From Amoeboradix gromovi (taxonomy: Eukaryota; Sanchytriomycota; Sanchytriomycetes; Sanchytriales; Sanchytriaceae): 21,806 nt of DNA. The stretch is taken from the NCBI GenBank assembly GCA_018985225.1, contig JADGIF010000088.1, positions 1 through 21,806 of the forward strand, written 5' to 3'. Made by a program: the position numbers and the translations under genes. A model generated the notes under the pieces. It was not told the origin of the DNA, ran no database searches, and saw only the letters and a list, made by a program, of their open reading frames with translations. Below are positions 1 to 9,248 of this stretch, one piece after another; the first letter of the stretch is position 1, and each line of letters begins with the position of its first letter.

Positions 1-157
1 AGAGATGTAGGGTCTTCTAGTTTTATTTTAAAAAGAGGAATACAATCAATGAAAGAAAATTGGTATAATAGAAGATCTTTTATTAATGATAGCATTTCCT
101 CTGTATGGAGCACCTCCTTTAAAAACGAGTTAGTCTAGTTTTTATATTTGGTGTCCC
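1..157 (+). mobile_element. Truncated end ('A end') of a TIR transposon/MITE
   Basis: This stretch matches the left part of the 19224-19740 element in reverse complement and the right part of the 3771-4063 element. Shared features are a GGGTCTTCTA-like start, a TTGGTATAATAGAAGATC block, a GGAGCACCT block and the terminal repeat. The terminal repeat (about 127-157) ends in ATATTTGGTGTCCCA. The other end of the element lies outside the window. The next gene starts 20 bp after this end. Confidence 0.75.
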
Positions 158-176
158 AAGTGTCGATCTCCTTGAA

Positions 177-620
177 ATGCGAATTAACAATCCATTCAAA
201 CGGCCATCAGTGGCATCCCCATCAGACTCCATTCCTGCGTCTAGATTAGCGCATCTGCTAAAGCCTAAACCAGTAATCGTAGACAATTTTGATCTTGATG
301 ACGATTTAGTATTAGAGAAACCTGAGTTTTCTGAGTTTGATCTTGAAATCATGAAAAGCAAGCGTACTCTAGATATGGTGGTTGAAGAAGTTGAACAAGT
401 CGACAAGGGCTATATTTTGAGTGGATGTTATATCATACTAGTCTATAAACGTCAGTTACTCTTTAATGAGTTGTTTCCAAAGAAGATTAAACATGTTGAT
501 GATGCACCAGGTATTAATGACGTTGTCAAGTTAACTGGATATATAACAAGAAACTTGCGTGACAATAAAATCCTTTATGTCACGAACACACAATACGTAG
601 AAGTGATTGGTAAAAGCTAA
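177..620 (+). CDS. Small uncharacterised protein, possibly OB-fold-like
   Basis: I do not recognise this 147-aa protein. The first 35 residues are basic and rich in Ser and Pro (begins MRINNPFKRPSV). An acidic patch (DLDDDLVLEKPEFSEFD) follows at about residues 38-55. The last 80 residues look like a compact beta-rich domain; the segment 'VVKLTGYITRNLRD...ILYVTN' is reminiscent of an OB-fold strand pattern, but this is only an impression. The ATG at 177 is the first in frame and lies 20 bp after a transposon terminus, so the promoter or a 5' exon may have been displaced. Coding status rests on composition and an ORF longer than expected by chance here. There is no functional assignment. Confidence 0.6.
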   Translation: MRINNPFKRPSVASPSDSIPASRLAHLLKPKPVIVDNFDLDDDLVLEKPEFSEFDLEIMKSKRTLDMVVEEVEQVDKGYILSGCYIILVYKRQLLFNELFPKKIKHVDDAPGINDVVKLTGYITRNLRDNKILYVTNTQYVEVIGKS

Positions 621-1039
621 AGAGAATGGTAAAACACCTGGGTTTTTTAAAATTGCACCTTAGATACTAAAGACACCTAGAGCAACGGATTGACAGAGAT
701 TATAAGTGATGCATATACTTGAGTTAATTCTTTTTTGCATGGCTCTAATGAATTCTGTTCATACTTGTTTTAAATAGAAGGCTCTGCTCAAATTTTATTA
801 TGCAACGACATAAACAATACAATTTCACTTTCATCTGTACGAATAAAAAATTAAAATCTATCTATTTTCAGTCAAAGCATTTACCTGTTACTCTTAGCTT
901 GCTGAAGTATGCGCGCATGCTGACTTAACTAACTTTTATTAAAGCACTTACAAGCTCTTTGTTGCATATGCAGGAAACAGTTTAATGTTCTCTGTTTGAA
1001 TAGAAAACACAAAGCGAAAACAGTTATTTGTTGAAGTAT
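621..1039. other. Intergenic region with no gene seen
   Basis: AT-rich spacer of about 420 bp between two convergent genes, holding both 3' ends. I see no ORF of note, RNA gene or repeat. Confidence 0.5.
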
Positions 1040-3007
1040 TTATTTTGCCACCTTGGAATTCCATCCAATGCACTGATCTACAACGTAATCAATTAAGTTC
1101 CCCACCAAACTAAGCCCAATTGTGGTTAACAGAGATCCTCCTGGTATGAATGTGAAATATTGCAAACCTAGTCTTAAAACATCTAGCGTTTGATGAACGA
1201 CAAGCATAAATCTTCTTCTTTTATACTCAACGGGCAAATTATTAGTGCTTCTTTTTGATATGGCTCGAACTTTCTTTATCGTCAGTGGTATTTTGAAAAC
1301 AACGAGTTTTAAAACCTTTTCAACAACATTCGGCATAAAAACGAAGGGGTTAGGTAGAAAACCCAGTGAATTACTAAACAGTCTTGCAATATATATTCTA
1401 ACATCCAGTTCCTTATAAACAGGTCTAAATATATCATGCGGCGAGGATAAAATAGAAGATATAAAGCTGGCTGAATTCCACAGAGGGTTGATCCAGTCTA
1501 CAACAGGCATATTACTAAGCGTTACAAAAGATGTTTGATAACTCAATGAGAATGAAAATGCAGTTTGGTCTGCCCAGTGCAATCGCAAAAGAGTGTCATA
1601 GTCCAAATACTGTAACTCTTCAAATGTTTTACAGCTTAGTATGCTCTGCTGATCTTGAGTAGTAAATTCTATGTTATGCTTGTTAAATATTAAGTTAATT
1701 TTAGCTGCCAGTGGCAATAGGAAGAAGTCGATTAATCTTAACTTATCATTTAATTGACTTGATATCCACGTAGTGATGCCTGGTATAATGAGTGGCAGCG
1801 TGGCTATACCAAATTGAATTCTAGAAAAGATCGAAATCAGCGGTTTTAAAGCATCAGTCACAATTTGAAATAACTTTATAATTATTGATTTGAATCCTTT
1901 CCAAATACCATTTAAAACGCCATTCAACGATTGCAGTACATCTGATAAAATACTTTTTGTATTTATGGATTTCAACTGGTCTAAACTGTCGCTTAAATCG
2001 TTGTATTCGGTGGTGTTTGTATGGTTCATTACTGGAGTCAAGATAGAATTTAGTTTATGGCTGCTGTAATTATAGTTACTAACTAAATCAATAGGGCTCT
2101 GGGAATGGACCATATCTATCGACTCTAAAAACGATCCGAAAAGCAAGTTGTTTGAGTTTTCCGCTTTGATGTTAATTTGAGAGGATTGGATATCTCCAAA
2201 GTCAGATGGCTTAACCTTTGATAAATTAATATTCTTTATGTTGCTTAATCCATGCTCAAATACCAAGTTTAAATAGTGCCACATTAGATTACGATTACTC
2301 TTCATCTTACCAAAGTCAAATGCTTTCTGGATACTTTGCACAACACTGAGTATGGTTTTTGATGCTTTCTTGAACTCATTTTTTAACCATTCCCACAACT
2401 TTTTCAATTTTTCAAGATGTCCATTAGTATAGTAGAGATCAGGAAGGCTGCTCACATCGAAGCTGATGTCCTTCTTTTTCATCTTTACATCCAAAGTTAG
2501 CTGGGAAACGGTTTTCAAGTTTTGTAGCAACTCCTCGTTGTTGCATTCAATTGCGGACAACTCCAAATGGGTAACTTTGTCCAAATCAACAACATAATTA
2601 GCGTTTTTGTACTCGATGTTAATAGGTAAAACATGGATGTCTTCATCTGAAAAGATTGGATATCTGAAATAAACTTCTCCAAATCTGTTAGATGTCAGAG
2701 TATCAACAACTATAACCTCGTTTTTAATCAAAAGTCTGGTAGGAGTAAAACGAACTACTGTCAATGGATCTACTTTCAACTGAGTATAATGTATTGAGAT
2801 TGGTTGATTATTCAACACAAACTGATGTAGTTCCTGATGAATATCAAAAGCAAGAAGAAAAGAAGAGAATAACATCAACGGCGATTTTTTGGAATCAAAA
2901 TACAATATATAAGATAAGTCACGGGTTTTAAAACCATAAAAGTTATTCCTTGGCGAATGGAAACTGTTTCTTGGATGGTTCATTGCCGACGCATGCTTGA
3001 TAAGCAA
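1040..3007 (-). CDS. Large uncharacterised protein (about 650 aa)
   Basis: One long open frame of 655 codons. The open frame begins with TTG at 3007; the first in-frame ATG is at 2983 (residue 9). An ATG at 2875 (residue 45) would begin MLFSSFLLAFDI, which looks like a short signal peptide, so the true start is uncertain and a 5' intron is possible. Residues about 70-190 are beta-strand-like, with 'FGEVYFRYPIFSDEDIHVLP'. Residues 200-395 are mostly amphipathic helix, including a Trp/Lys-rich helix at 198-216 and helices at 352-395. Hydrophobic stretches lie at about 388-415 (ending LPLIIPGITTW), 424-435 and near the C-terminus at 618-643 (GGSLLTTIGLSLVGNL). A basic block (KRRRF) is at 596-600. 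I recognise no family. It could be membrane-associated or secreted. Coding status is strong from length alone. Confidence 0.75.
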   Translation of the reverse strand: MLIKHASAMNHPRNSFHSPRNNFYGFKTRDLSYILYFDSKKSPLMLFSSFLLAFDIHQELHQFVLNNQPISIHYTQLKVDPLTVVRFTPTRLLIKNEVIVVDTLTSNRFGEVYFRYPIFSDEDIHVLPINIEYKNANYVVDLDKVTHLELSAIECNNEELLQNLKTVSQLTLDVKMKKKDISFDVSSLPDLYYTNGHLEKLKKLWEWLKNEFKKASKTILSVVQSIQKAFDFGKMKSNRNLMWHYLNLVFEHGLSNIKNINLSKVKPSDFGDIQSSQINIKAENSNNLLFGSFLESIDMVHSQSPIDLVSNYNYSSHKLNSILTPVMNHTNTTEYNDLSDSLDQLKSINTKSILSDVLQSLNGVLNGIWKGFKSIIIKLFQIVTDALKPLISIFSRIQFGIATLPLIIPGITTWISSQLNDKLRLIDFFLLPLAAKINLIFNKHNIEFTTQDQQSILSCKTFEELQYLDYDTLLRLHWADQTAFSFSLSYQTSFVTLSNMPVVDWINPLWNSASFISSILSSPHDIFRPVYKELDVRIYIARLFSNSLGFLPNPFVFMPNVVEKVLKLVVFKIPLTIKKVRAISKRSTNNLPVEYKRRRFMLVVHQTLDVLRLGLQYFTFIPGGSLLTTIGLSLVGNLIDYVVDQCIGWNSKVAK

Positions 3008-3770
3008 ATTAGATTATGCTTGATAAATGCTGATATTTTAATGGCTTTATTCAACATTTTTCTATTCAAAAAGTGCTGAAAAATATACTATACGAATTTT
3101 CTTGGACTCTTACAATAAAATAAACCCATTAAAAAGACTAGCATACTTAGCAAAGCTGATTAATTGAATTAATAAACAATTTTATCGTTTACATCATCCG
3201 TTAAGGCGACAAATATGTTTTTGGACTGGTATGAAAATACCAGTAACCCAATCTTTGGACCTAACTACCAAGCCAATTTAAAAATCATCTTTTGTTCATA
3301 TTCTTTATCTGTTTTGTACGAGGAACAATATCAGAGTGTTGACAACGGACAAATACATCAATATCTTCATTATCCTCACCAAAAGCATCAACTAAGAATA
3401 CGTATACAATGAAGTTTCCAAGGCAGTTAATAGCTACTTTGTGGAAAGAAGATGAAGCTGTTCCTTATCTAAATTCGATTTTATCTGGGAGATATGCTAC
3501 TAGACTTCACACAGGACAAAAAGGGCAGTATGACGCACATCATTAAACAAAGGCCGTCATACTCTTCCGATAGCAAAGACAAGTTTGGAATAGCAGTCTC
3601 ATATAATTACATGATTTCAGAACAAGAGATATTGTATGACATCGGACGACATAAGAGACAGGTCTTGCTGTCGTGCTACTCCATTTTTAGCTGATAATAG
3701 AAGGCCAATGAGGCTGCGTTTAAAGCTGCATTCAGTTAAGTATGACAATTTATTTAGTGCTGGATACAGT
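3008..3770. other. Degraded intergenic region, possible relic coding sequence
   Basis: There are two short plus-strand open frames (3215-3412 and 3494-3694). Neither resembles a family I can name and both lie next to transposon sequence. The second contains 'DSKDKFG' followed by 'IGRHKRQVLL', faintly like the middle of a Fanzor nuclease, but this is too weak to call. The region is probably decayed mobile DNA. Confidence 0.3.
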
Positions 3771-4063
3771 TGGGACATCAAATATAAAAACTAGACTAAC
3801 TTTCTGAAATAGTTTCAATCATTATATCAAGTGTGTATCAACCGATAGCAAATTAAATTAAATTAAATTAATCTGACTGATTGTACCTTTTGCTTAGAGA
3901 CTCAGAGACCTCGTATATTTGAAAGGGATAGTGGGTCATCTTGTTTTATTTTAAAGAAGGAATGACATTAATCAAAGAAGGACTTTTATTAATAATAGAA
4001 TTTCCTCCTTATGGAGCACCTGATTTAAAAACGGCTTGGTCTAGTCTTATATTTGGTGTCCCA
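3771..4063 (+). mobile_element. 293-bp MITE-like element with terminal inverted repeats
   Basis: The left end starts TGGGACATCAAATATAAAAA and continues CTAGACTAACTT (3771-3801). The right end is the diverged inverse, ending CTTATATTTGGTGTCCCA at 4063. The left 60 bp match the 'B end' also seen from 21422. The right 180 bp match the 'A end' at 1-157 and 19224-19405. It encodes no transposase. The 80-aa plus-strand open frame at 3941-4183 is an accident of the A-end sequence. No clear target-site duplication is visible. A short ATTAA pentamer run (about 3850-3871) lies inside. The superfamily is unassigned. Confidence 0.7.
3850..3871. repeat. ATTAA pentanucleotide microsatellite
   Basis: About four copies of a 5-bp AT-only unit, lying inside the 3771-4063 element between its B and A ends. 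Confidence 0.6.
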
Positions 4064-4401
4064 ACACTTGAAAGAAGAAATATAAAAAGTAATGAGTTCA
4101 CTGTTCGGTCAGTCAAGGAACTCTTCTCAGAAGCACCTACGAAGGAAGATGGGCATTGCACCGCTAAGATTAGCCCAGATTAGACAGGGTCAGATATGTG
4201 AAAGACAAACATCAGGCTCTGAGGAGTTCGACATTCTTACAGCAGGTTTCTGAGTATGTATATAATTGCACTTTATTGGGCAACATTGATGCAAAGCAAT
4301 TATTGGAAAGATATAGGCTACTAACATAAAATACAGCTCGATTGTTTTCTTGAATAAATCATTTATCGCGAATTTGTATGCATTTTTATATAATTTCGTG
4401 A

Positions 4402-4884
4402 CTTGATGGATGTAATCCCGAATATGTCAAACCTAAAGAAATAACTAACAGGTGCAGCATACATTCATCAACACTGAGGAACTGGTCCAAGCATGTAAGT
4501 ATTAGATGTTTTTCGACGCCAGGAAAGAGATATCTGCACAATTTATTCAAGGAACGCTTGAAGTTCAAATGTAAACAAAGAGGAAAGACGATGGTTGAAC
4601 GTAATGAAGCATATACTAGTCAGACATGTACAAGGTGCGGTTCCCTAAAGGAGACCAACTTAGAAACTTACACTTGTACCAATTTTCATTTGCAAATAGA
4701 TAGAGACCAGATGGCAGTAAGGAATATATACAAATATATGTATCCTTATTCAATTCCGGCTCAGGGTAGTGAAAGCGTGAGCAATCATTGTTACGGAGAT
4801 CTAGCATTGCTAGCTTCTATGTGGAAATTCTCGATTTTCTCGGAAATTGGGACTTTTAACAAGATGATAGAGAAAGAACCTTAG
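4402..4884 (+). pseudogene. IS607 TnpA N-terminus fused to TnpB/Fanzor C-terminus (deletion relic)
   Basis: The frame is open from the stop at 4399-4401 to the TAG at 4882-4884 (160 codons). Codons at about 4423-4536 read EYVKPKEITNR, then SSTLRNW, then STPGKRYL. This is the MerR-like helix-turn-helix layout at the N-terminus of IS607-family serine recombinases (TLR-W followed by a TPGGKR-Y wing; here one Gly is missing). Directly in frame comes the C-terminal part of a TnpB/Fanzor nuclease: FKCKQRGKTM, NEAYTSQTCTRCG (4603-4641, first zinc-ribbon Cys pair), a degraded second pair (C-T-N-F) and IDRDQMAVRNI (4696-4728) with the RuvC-III Asp. The recombinase catalytic domain, the RuvC-I/II motifs and any ATG near the start are absent. 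I infer an internal deletion in an IS607 element carrying a Fanzor2-type gene. A functional fusion is unlikely. Confidence 0.72.
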
Positions 4885-4923
4885 AAAAAGTGATTTACTA
4901 TTACAATAGGAGTTAAATGCACA

Positions 4924-5013
4924 ACAGAAAGGTCATTGCCATATTTCGGATGAAGCACGCCAGTGTGCTCACTGTAACCTAGCTTAGGATAGAAATGTAA
5001 ATGCGTAATAGTC
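4924..5013 (+). pseudogene. Second TnpB/Fanzor C-terminal scrap
   Basis: One plus-strand frame reads KGHCH...ARQCAHC, then NLA, a stop codon, and DRNVNA. This matches the C-x2-C second zinc-ribbon pair and the DRD-x-NA RuvC-III motif that close TnpB/Fanzor nucleases. The in-frame stop, RuvC-III change (DRN) and short extent mean only a relic remains. It lies about 40 bp beyond the end of the first relic, so two nuclease copies, or a duplication, contributed here. Confidence 0.4.
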
Positions 5014-5188
5014 TGTTATAAAAGGCGTATTGAGCGATTGTCAAGGAAGAGGTACTAGTGACCGATTTTTCGCCTAGAATACAGGTTATATATTATGAAC
5101 TCTCCACTTGCTTAATTCTAACTCTGGACACATTTTTTTAAACTTTTTCAAGTTTTTGCAGAGCGTGTCGCAAAAGGAGATTATTGAA

Positions 5189-5827
5189 ATGGAGGACTAT
5201 TTCGAGAATGAAATTCTTGATGTTCAGCAGGAACTAGTATTCCAACTAGCAGGTTTTGGACACAAAACTAGGCAAGTGCAAAAGAAAATAGCAGAAGTTA
5301 ACACAGACATTCGAAATACTTATAACAGGATAAAGTCGAAAAGACCAACTGATGAAATTAAGCTGGAAGACGAAAACGATGAGATTGGCAGCTGTATTGC
5401 CAAATATCTCAATATATTGAGCATGCAAGATGACCAAATAACTGCAATTAAAGACTTAAAGTCATTGATTGAAAAGAACGTTGAAAAAACTGGTACTCTA
5501 GAGGATGACAATTATGACTCTGTTTATTGTTATTGCGGTAGAACCTCTTCTAATATGATCTGCTGCGAATCTAACGACTGCTCTATTAAGTGGTATCATT
5601 TTGAATGTGCTGGTGTTAGCGACGAGGAAACACGCCCTGACAAGAAATGGATCTGCCATAGGTGTCTTTACGATGACTTGTGTAATAACTATAAATCTGA
5701 AATTGAAGCTCAGCAATCGAACCTGAAGAATACTAATAACAATTATTTGGATGACTTGGATGATCAAATTATACCTCTTAAACGTAAAATTATAGATAGC
5801 GAAGTCGAGGATACAATATCCAAGTAA
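5189..5827 (+). CDS. ING-family PHD-finger chromatin protein
   Basis: A 212-aa protein of the inhibitor-of-growth type, which in other eukaryotes tethers histone acetyltransferase or deacetylase complexes to H3K4me3 in the nucleus. The N-terminal 100 residues (MEDYFENEIL onward) form the helical ING domain. The PHD finger spans about residues 113-159 with C114, C116, C126, C131, H137, C140, C156 and C159. The methyl-lysine cage residues of ING fingers appear present: Y113, a Ser at 120/121, M123 and W135. The usual acidic Asp after the third Cys is Glu. A charged tail of about 50 residues follows and ends with a basic KRK patch. The start is the first ATG in frame; the frame is open 27 codons further upstream without ATG, so a short 5' exon is possible. 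It converges on the PDAT gene with 16 bp between stop codons. Confidence 0.88.
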   Translation: MEDYFENEILDVQQELVFQLAGFGHKTRQVQKKIAEVNTDIRNTYNRIKSKRPTDEIKLEDENDEIGSCIAKYLNILSMQDDQITAIKDLKSLIEKNVEKTGTLEDDNYDSVYCYCGRTSSNMICCESNDCSIKWYHFECAGVSDEETRPDKKWICHRCLYDDLCNNYKSEIEAQQSNLKNTNNNYLDDLDDQIIPLKRKIIDSEVEDTISK

Positions 5828-5843
5828 TAAATACTCATTTGTT

Positions 5844-7367
5844 TTACTGGCTGTCGATGTTTTCTATTATTTTGGGTAAATTGGAATGGATTTCTTCTTT
5901 TATTGTAGATCCACTTACGATCCGTATCATATCTCTCAGAAATTCTGGATGGTGCAGTACATCTACATGCAGTGCTGAGTAGTTTCCATGTTCATATTCC
6001 TTAGTTATTACTTTGATATTGTCTGGATTGTATTTATTTCTCAGCCATGCAGATTTGCAGGTATATCCCAAGCTTGTCAGGCTAACTGATTGGTCACCAT
6101 CGAGTCCTTCGGAATAACCACCTTGCTTATATCCTAATCTGTTTACATCTGAATCAATGTCCCATTTTGACCCTCCATCTTTTAGAGCGTAACTCATGTC
6201 GCTTGGTGTGCCTATCCCATATGTACAGTATATGGTATAGTTTCCAGCAGGTAGTTTTGACGCTAATGGATTTGCCCAACCAGCCTCTGTAGAGTCTACT
6301 TCTCCCCCTCTTAAATTTAAAGATTTCGCAAATTTTTGCATGCTTGGGTGTAGCTTATCCAAAATTCTACCTTGAACCTCATTAGCAGTTATAGCAGATC
6401 TTGGCTCACCATTTTCAAATATAGTAAACACCTGACCACCGGCTCTTTGAGTAAAGTTGCTTTGTGGGTCATTGTATTTCAATGGGTTATAGGTTCTATT
6501 GCCCCAAATACGATTACCGCCCATTGGGAACACAGAATAATAACTTCTAAAGTGGCTTAAGGTTTGCTGCCTCTTGTCAGTGTCCATAACTAGGTCCATT
6601 ACGGATTTAACAGCGCCAGAAGCCGTCTCTTTGATATAACCAGTTAAAACAGCTGATATGCCTCTAACAGTCCCTAAGAATGGAGTGCCATTAGATATCC
6701 AAGCATGAACATTCTTGTTCATCCAGTTGGCATCCAAGTTGGTAATCCATTGAATGAAATAAAGATTCATATTACCACCCATAGAATGAGATATAATAAC
6801 CGCTTTTTCCTTAGTTTTTTTTACCATTAGCTCAATCTCATTTTTCATTTTACTGAAAGTATTGTCGCGCTCTTCCATCATTGAGAATGACAGTCTCCAG
6901 TCGAATGGGACCATCCCTATCATACTTGGGTCGTATCCTATTGTTGCCAAGTTGGCGATCAGATGGGCCCAAACAGGATAACCGCCGAGAAAGTAGTCTA
7001 TGCTTTCGAATCCACGAGACGCTCTAACTTTATAACCGCTGGGCGAATCTCTGCCGTTTTCAGGATCCAAATCCATGTAGTCTAATACGCAATGACCATC
7101 AAGTAGCCACTTGTAAAAGCCCGACATTTTAGACCATATTGTCATTCTAAAATACTTGCCCAATCTTCCCTCGCAAGAGTCTTTTTTAACACTCCATGAT
7201 TCTAGTTTACTAGTAAGTAATCCAGGTATCAATAGAACAGGATGCTTCGGTTTCTCAGTCATATTAATAGCAGGGTAAAATACAGAAGAATGTGAATAAC
7301 CTAAACCGACAGTAAGCCAGTGATCCAACTGCGAGAGGATGCTAAAAGCGCAAAAAAAGATTAACAT
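5844..7367 (-). CDS. Phospholipid:diacylglycerol acyltransferase (PDAT/LCAT family)
   Basis: A 507-aa alpha/beta hydrolase of the LCAT/PDAT family. It transfers an acyl chain from the sn-2 position of a phospholipid to diacylglycerol to make triacylglycerol, usually at the ER. Visible landmarks are the oxyanion-loop segment HPVLLIPGL (42-50), the family block DYFLGGYPVWAHLIANL (124-140), FDWRLS (155-160), the nucleophile elbow SHSMGG with Ser195, the acid Asp425 in GDQSVSL, and His467 in ALHVDV. Yeast Lro1 is longer (661 aa), mainly at the N-terminus. Here the N-terminus is short with a weak hydrophobic stretch (about residues 2-23), so a membrane anchor is not certain. The ATG at 7367 is the only reasonable upstream start. 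Confidence 0.92.
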   Translation of the reverse strand: MLIFFCAFSILSQLDHWLTVGLGYSHSSVFYPAINMTEKPKHPVLLIPGLLTSKLESWSVKKDSCEGRLGKYFRMTIWSKMSGFYKWLLDGHCVLDYMDLDPENGRDSPSGYKVRASRGFESIDYFLGGYPVWAHLIANLATIGYDPSMIGMVPFDWRLSFSMMEERDNTFSKMKNEIELMVKKTKEKAVIISHSMGGNMNLYFIQWITNLDANWMNKNVHAWISNGTPFLGTVRGISAVLTGYIKETASGAVKSVMDLVMDTDKRQQTLSHFRSYYSVFPMGGNRIWGNRTYNPLKYNDPQSNFTQRAGGQVFTIFENGEPRSAITANEVQGRILDKLHPSMQKFAKSLNLRGGEVDSTEAGWANPLASKLPAGNYTIYCTYGIGTPSDMSYALKDGGSKWDIDSDVNRLGYKQGGYSEGLDGDQSVSLTSLGYTCKSAWLRNKYNPDNIKVITKEYEHGNYSALHVDVLHHPEFLRDMIRIVSGSTIKEEIHSNLPKIIENIDSQ

Positions 7368-9248
7368 GTTTAAAAGTGTGACTTGACCTCCTGTTGTAAA
7401 ATGAGGATACTGGATGTGAACACATCCAGGAGTTATTGATTGGCAAATGAGAAACCTACTCCTTGTAAAAGTCCAGATTTACGATAAACTCAAGAATATC
7501 CACAGAAACTAAAAAAGGCAAAAACTCTGTTGCAGCTGTCGGTCGCAATTCTCTATCCTGAGGCCGTATAAATTAGGTTCATATACTTCAAGTATAAATT
7601 ATTTGCTGTAAAGTGGTCTCTATCTAATTCCAACATCTTTGATATCTCAAGTGCCTGGGAAGCCCTTAGACATTCGCTGATCTTGGTTCAATGGCCTCTT
7701 TTTGTTTGCCGGATGTGAGTCTAGCATATAAAATGAGAACTCTTAAAGAAGTTGAAGAAAGATAAAGCAGTTCTTGAATGTACAGCAAACTCTATAAGAG
7801 TCTTTTGCTGGTGCTGAGATGCATCGGATGGGTTATGAGTAAAATCATGTTCTGCATTATTAGCAATTCCATTTGTTTGACGTATTATAGTAGAAACAAT
7901 TTGGACCCATTTGCAATTGATGAAAAGAAACAAAATAGAGTTTTATGCGGCTGAAGTCTAGAAAGAAAGCACATCGTAGCGATATAGCCTGTGTAACCAC
8001 AATAGATGACTTATTGAATTAAAATTAATAGCTCTTTGGAATTAAGTAGGTATACTGAGTGCTAAAGCGTCATTAAGATTGTCTGGTAAGATTTGTACTG
8101 CATGGATACTTTTTCTTTCGTTGCCTTCTCGCAAAAAAAGCAGATAGCAATGAGTTACTTTATCAAATTTTTAACGCGGTGTGTATTTTTGTCATCATAA
8201 AACCCAACATGTGCGAAAATAAATGTACTTTGAATTCCTCTTTTATGCCTGCAGAGTTTCCAAACGTGTTGTGCGAGATGCACCAGTTGGTCAAGCAAGT
8301 AAGGATTAGTACTTTGGAGCTCTATTCGGCGGTTTTGTTGCGCATAGAAACCGAAAGTCAGGTTTCACGCGAAAAATATTTTTGTGCAATCCAATCGAAA
8401 ATCTGAAGCTTTGCTTTAGATGTTTCGAACACAACTTGGTTATTCATTACAATCGTTCTTTGGGCCACACTGGAAAAAAGCCCAAACTGCATATCAGGAT
8501 GGGACCTTTGAGATTGTCTCATTACATCAGCGCATCCAAGCTCTTTGCTTCAAACTTGTTTTTCATGCTTAGTCAAATAAACGTGTACAACATTTTCTAG
8601 GCTAATACCAGTGTTGCTATCCCGATTAAAGACTTTCGTACAGCGTTCAATTTCCAAAAATTTTGATCATCTGTCCTACAGTGCTGAATATCTGACTTAA
8701 TTCTTTCAAGTACCTCAGGAGTAAATTATGATATCTCCTTGTAGGATTGAACGGTAATTAAACGATTTTCGTTCTTCCTTCAAATTCATGATGATTATAT
8801 AAACCAATGCCGTGTTCAAGATTTGCAAGCGTAAAGGAGGTAAGAACTATGGCTGCAAGTATGATAGTCTTACTGATCTTACTATCAGACTCAATAAGTT
8901 GAAATAGTTCGACTTCAATCACGCATTTTCAGCAGTTACATGAAGTGCCTCCAAATCCTCGTTTGGCCTGCTTTCGCAGTCTGAGACGATTTACATTAGC
9001 TTCTTAATCTTAATATCCAAGTGAAATTTATCTAAAACCTATAATGGCTGCTTTTGCTATAACACGAGATGAAACTACACAACCTCCGCAAGACTTATCT
9101 CCACAAAATAACACGGTTCAACTCAATTGAACCAGAAGCAGTGAAACATCAATAATTCTAGATGATTCTCCTATTTATCTTAAGTGGTGTAAAATATTCG
9201 TTAATTAATTCAATTATTTAGCATTAATTTTTCAAACCTCGTGTGACT
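7368..9248. other. 1.9-kb region without an assignable gene
   Basis: There is no recognisable tRNA, snRNA or conserved protein. Plus-strand frames at 8179-8406 (75 codons) and two overlapping frames at about 8382-8600 have coding-like amino-acid composition, for example SLQSFFGPHWKKAQTAY at about 8452. They change frame repeatedly, as expected of a decayed gene. The helical 'HQLVKQVRISTLELYS' part of the first could be the N-terminal region of a Fanzor-type protein, but I cannot support that by motif. The minus-strand open frame at 7721-7933 looks non-coding. The 5' regions of the PDAT gene and the thioesterase gene lie here. Confidence 0.35.

Noticed and set aside
119-406. Minus-strand 95-codon open frame
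   Set aside because: It is antisense to the 177-620 gene and overlaps the transposon terminal repeat; Ser-rich composition typical of a shadow frame.
3771-4063. Target-site duplication of the element
   Set aside because: Flanks (ATACAGT and ACACTTG) do not repeat; the GTT/AAC next to the ends is an extension of the inverted repeat, not a duplication.
3941-4183. 80-codon plus-strand ORF
   Set aside because: It is mostly the translated A end of the MITE-like element; the same DNA in the other copies is not open in this way.
7640-7710. tRNA-like GGTTCAATGGCC segment
   Set aside because: I could not pair an acceptor stem or anticodon arm around it.
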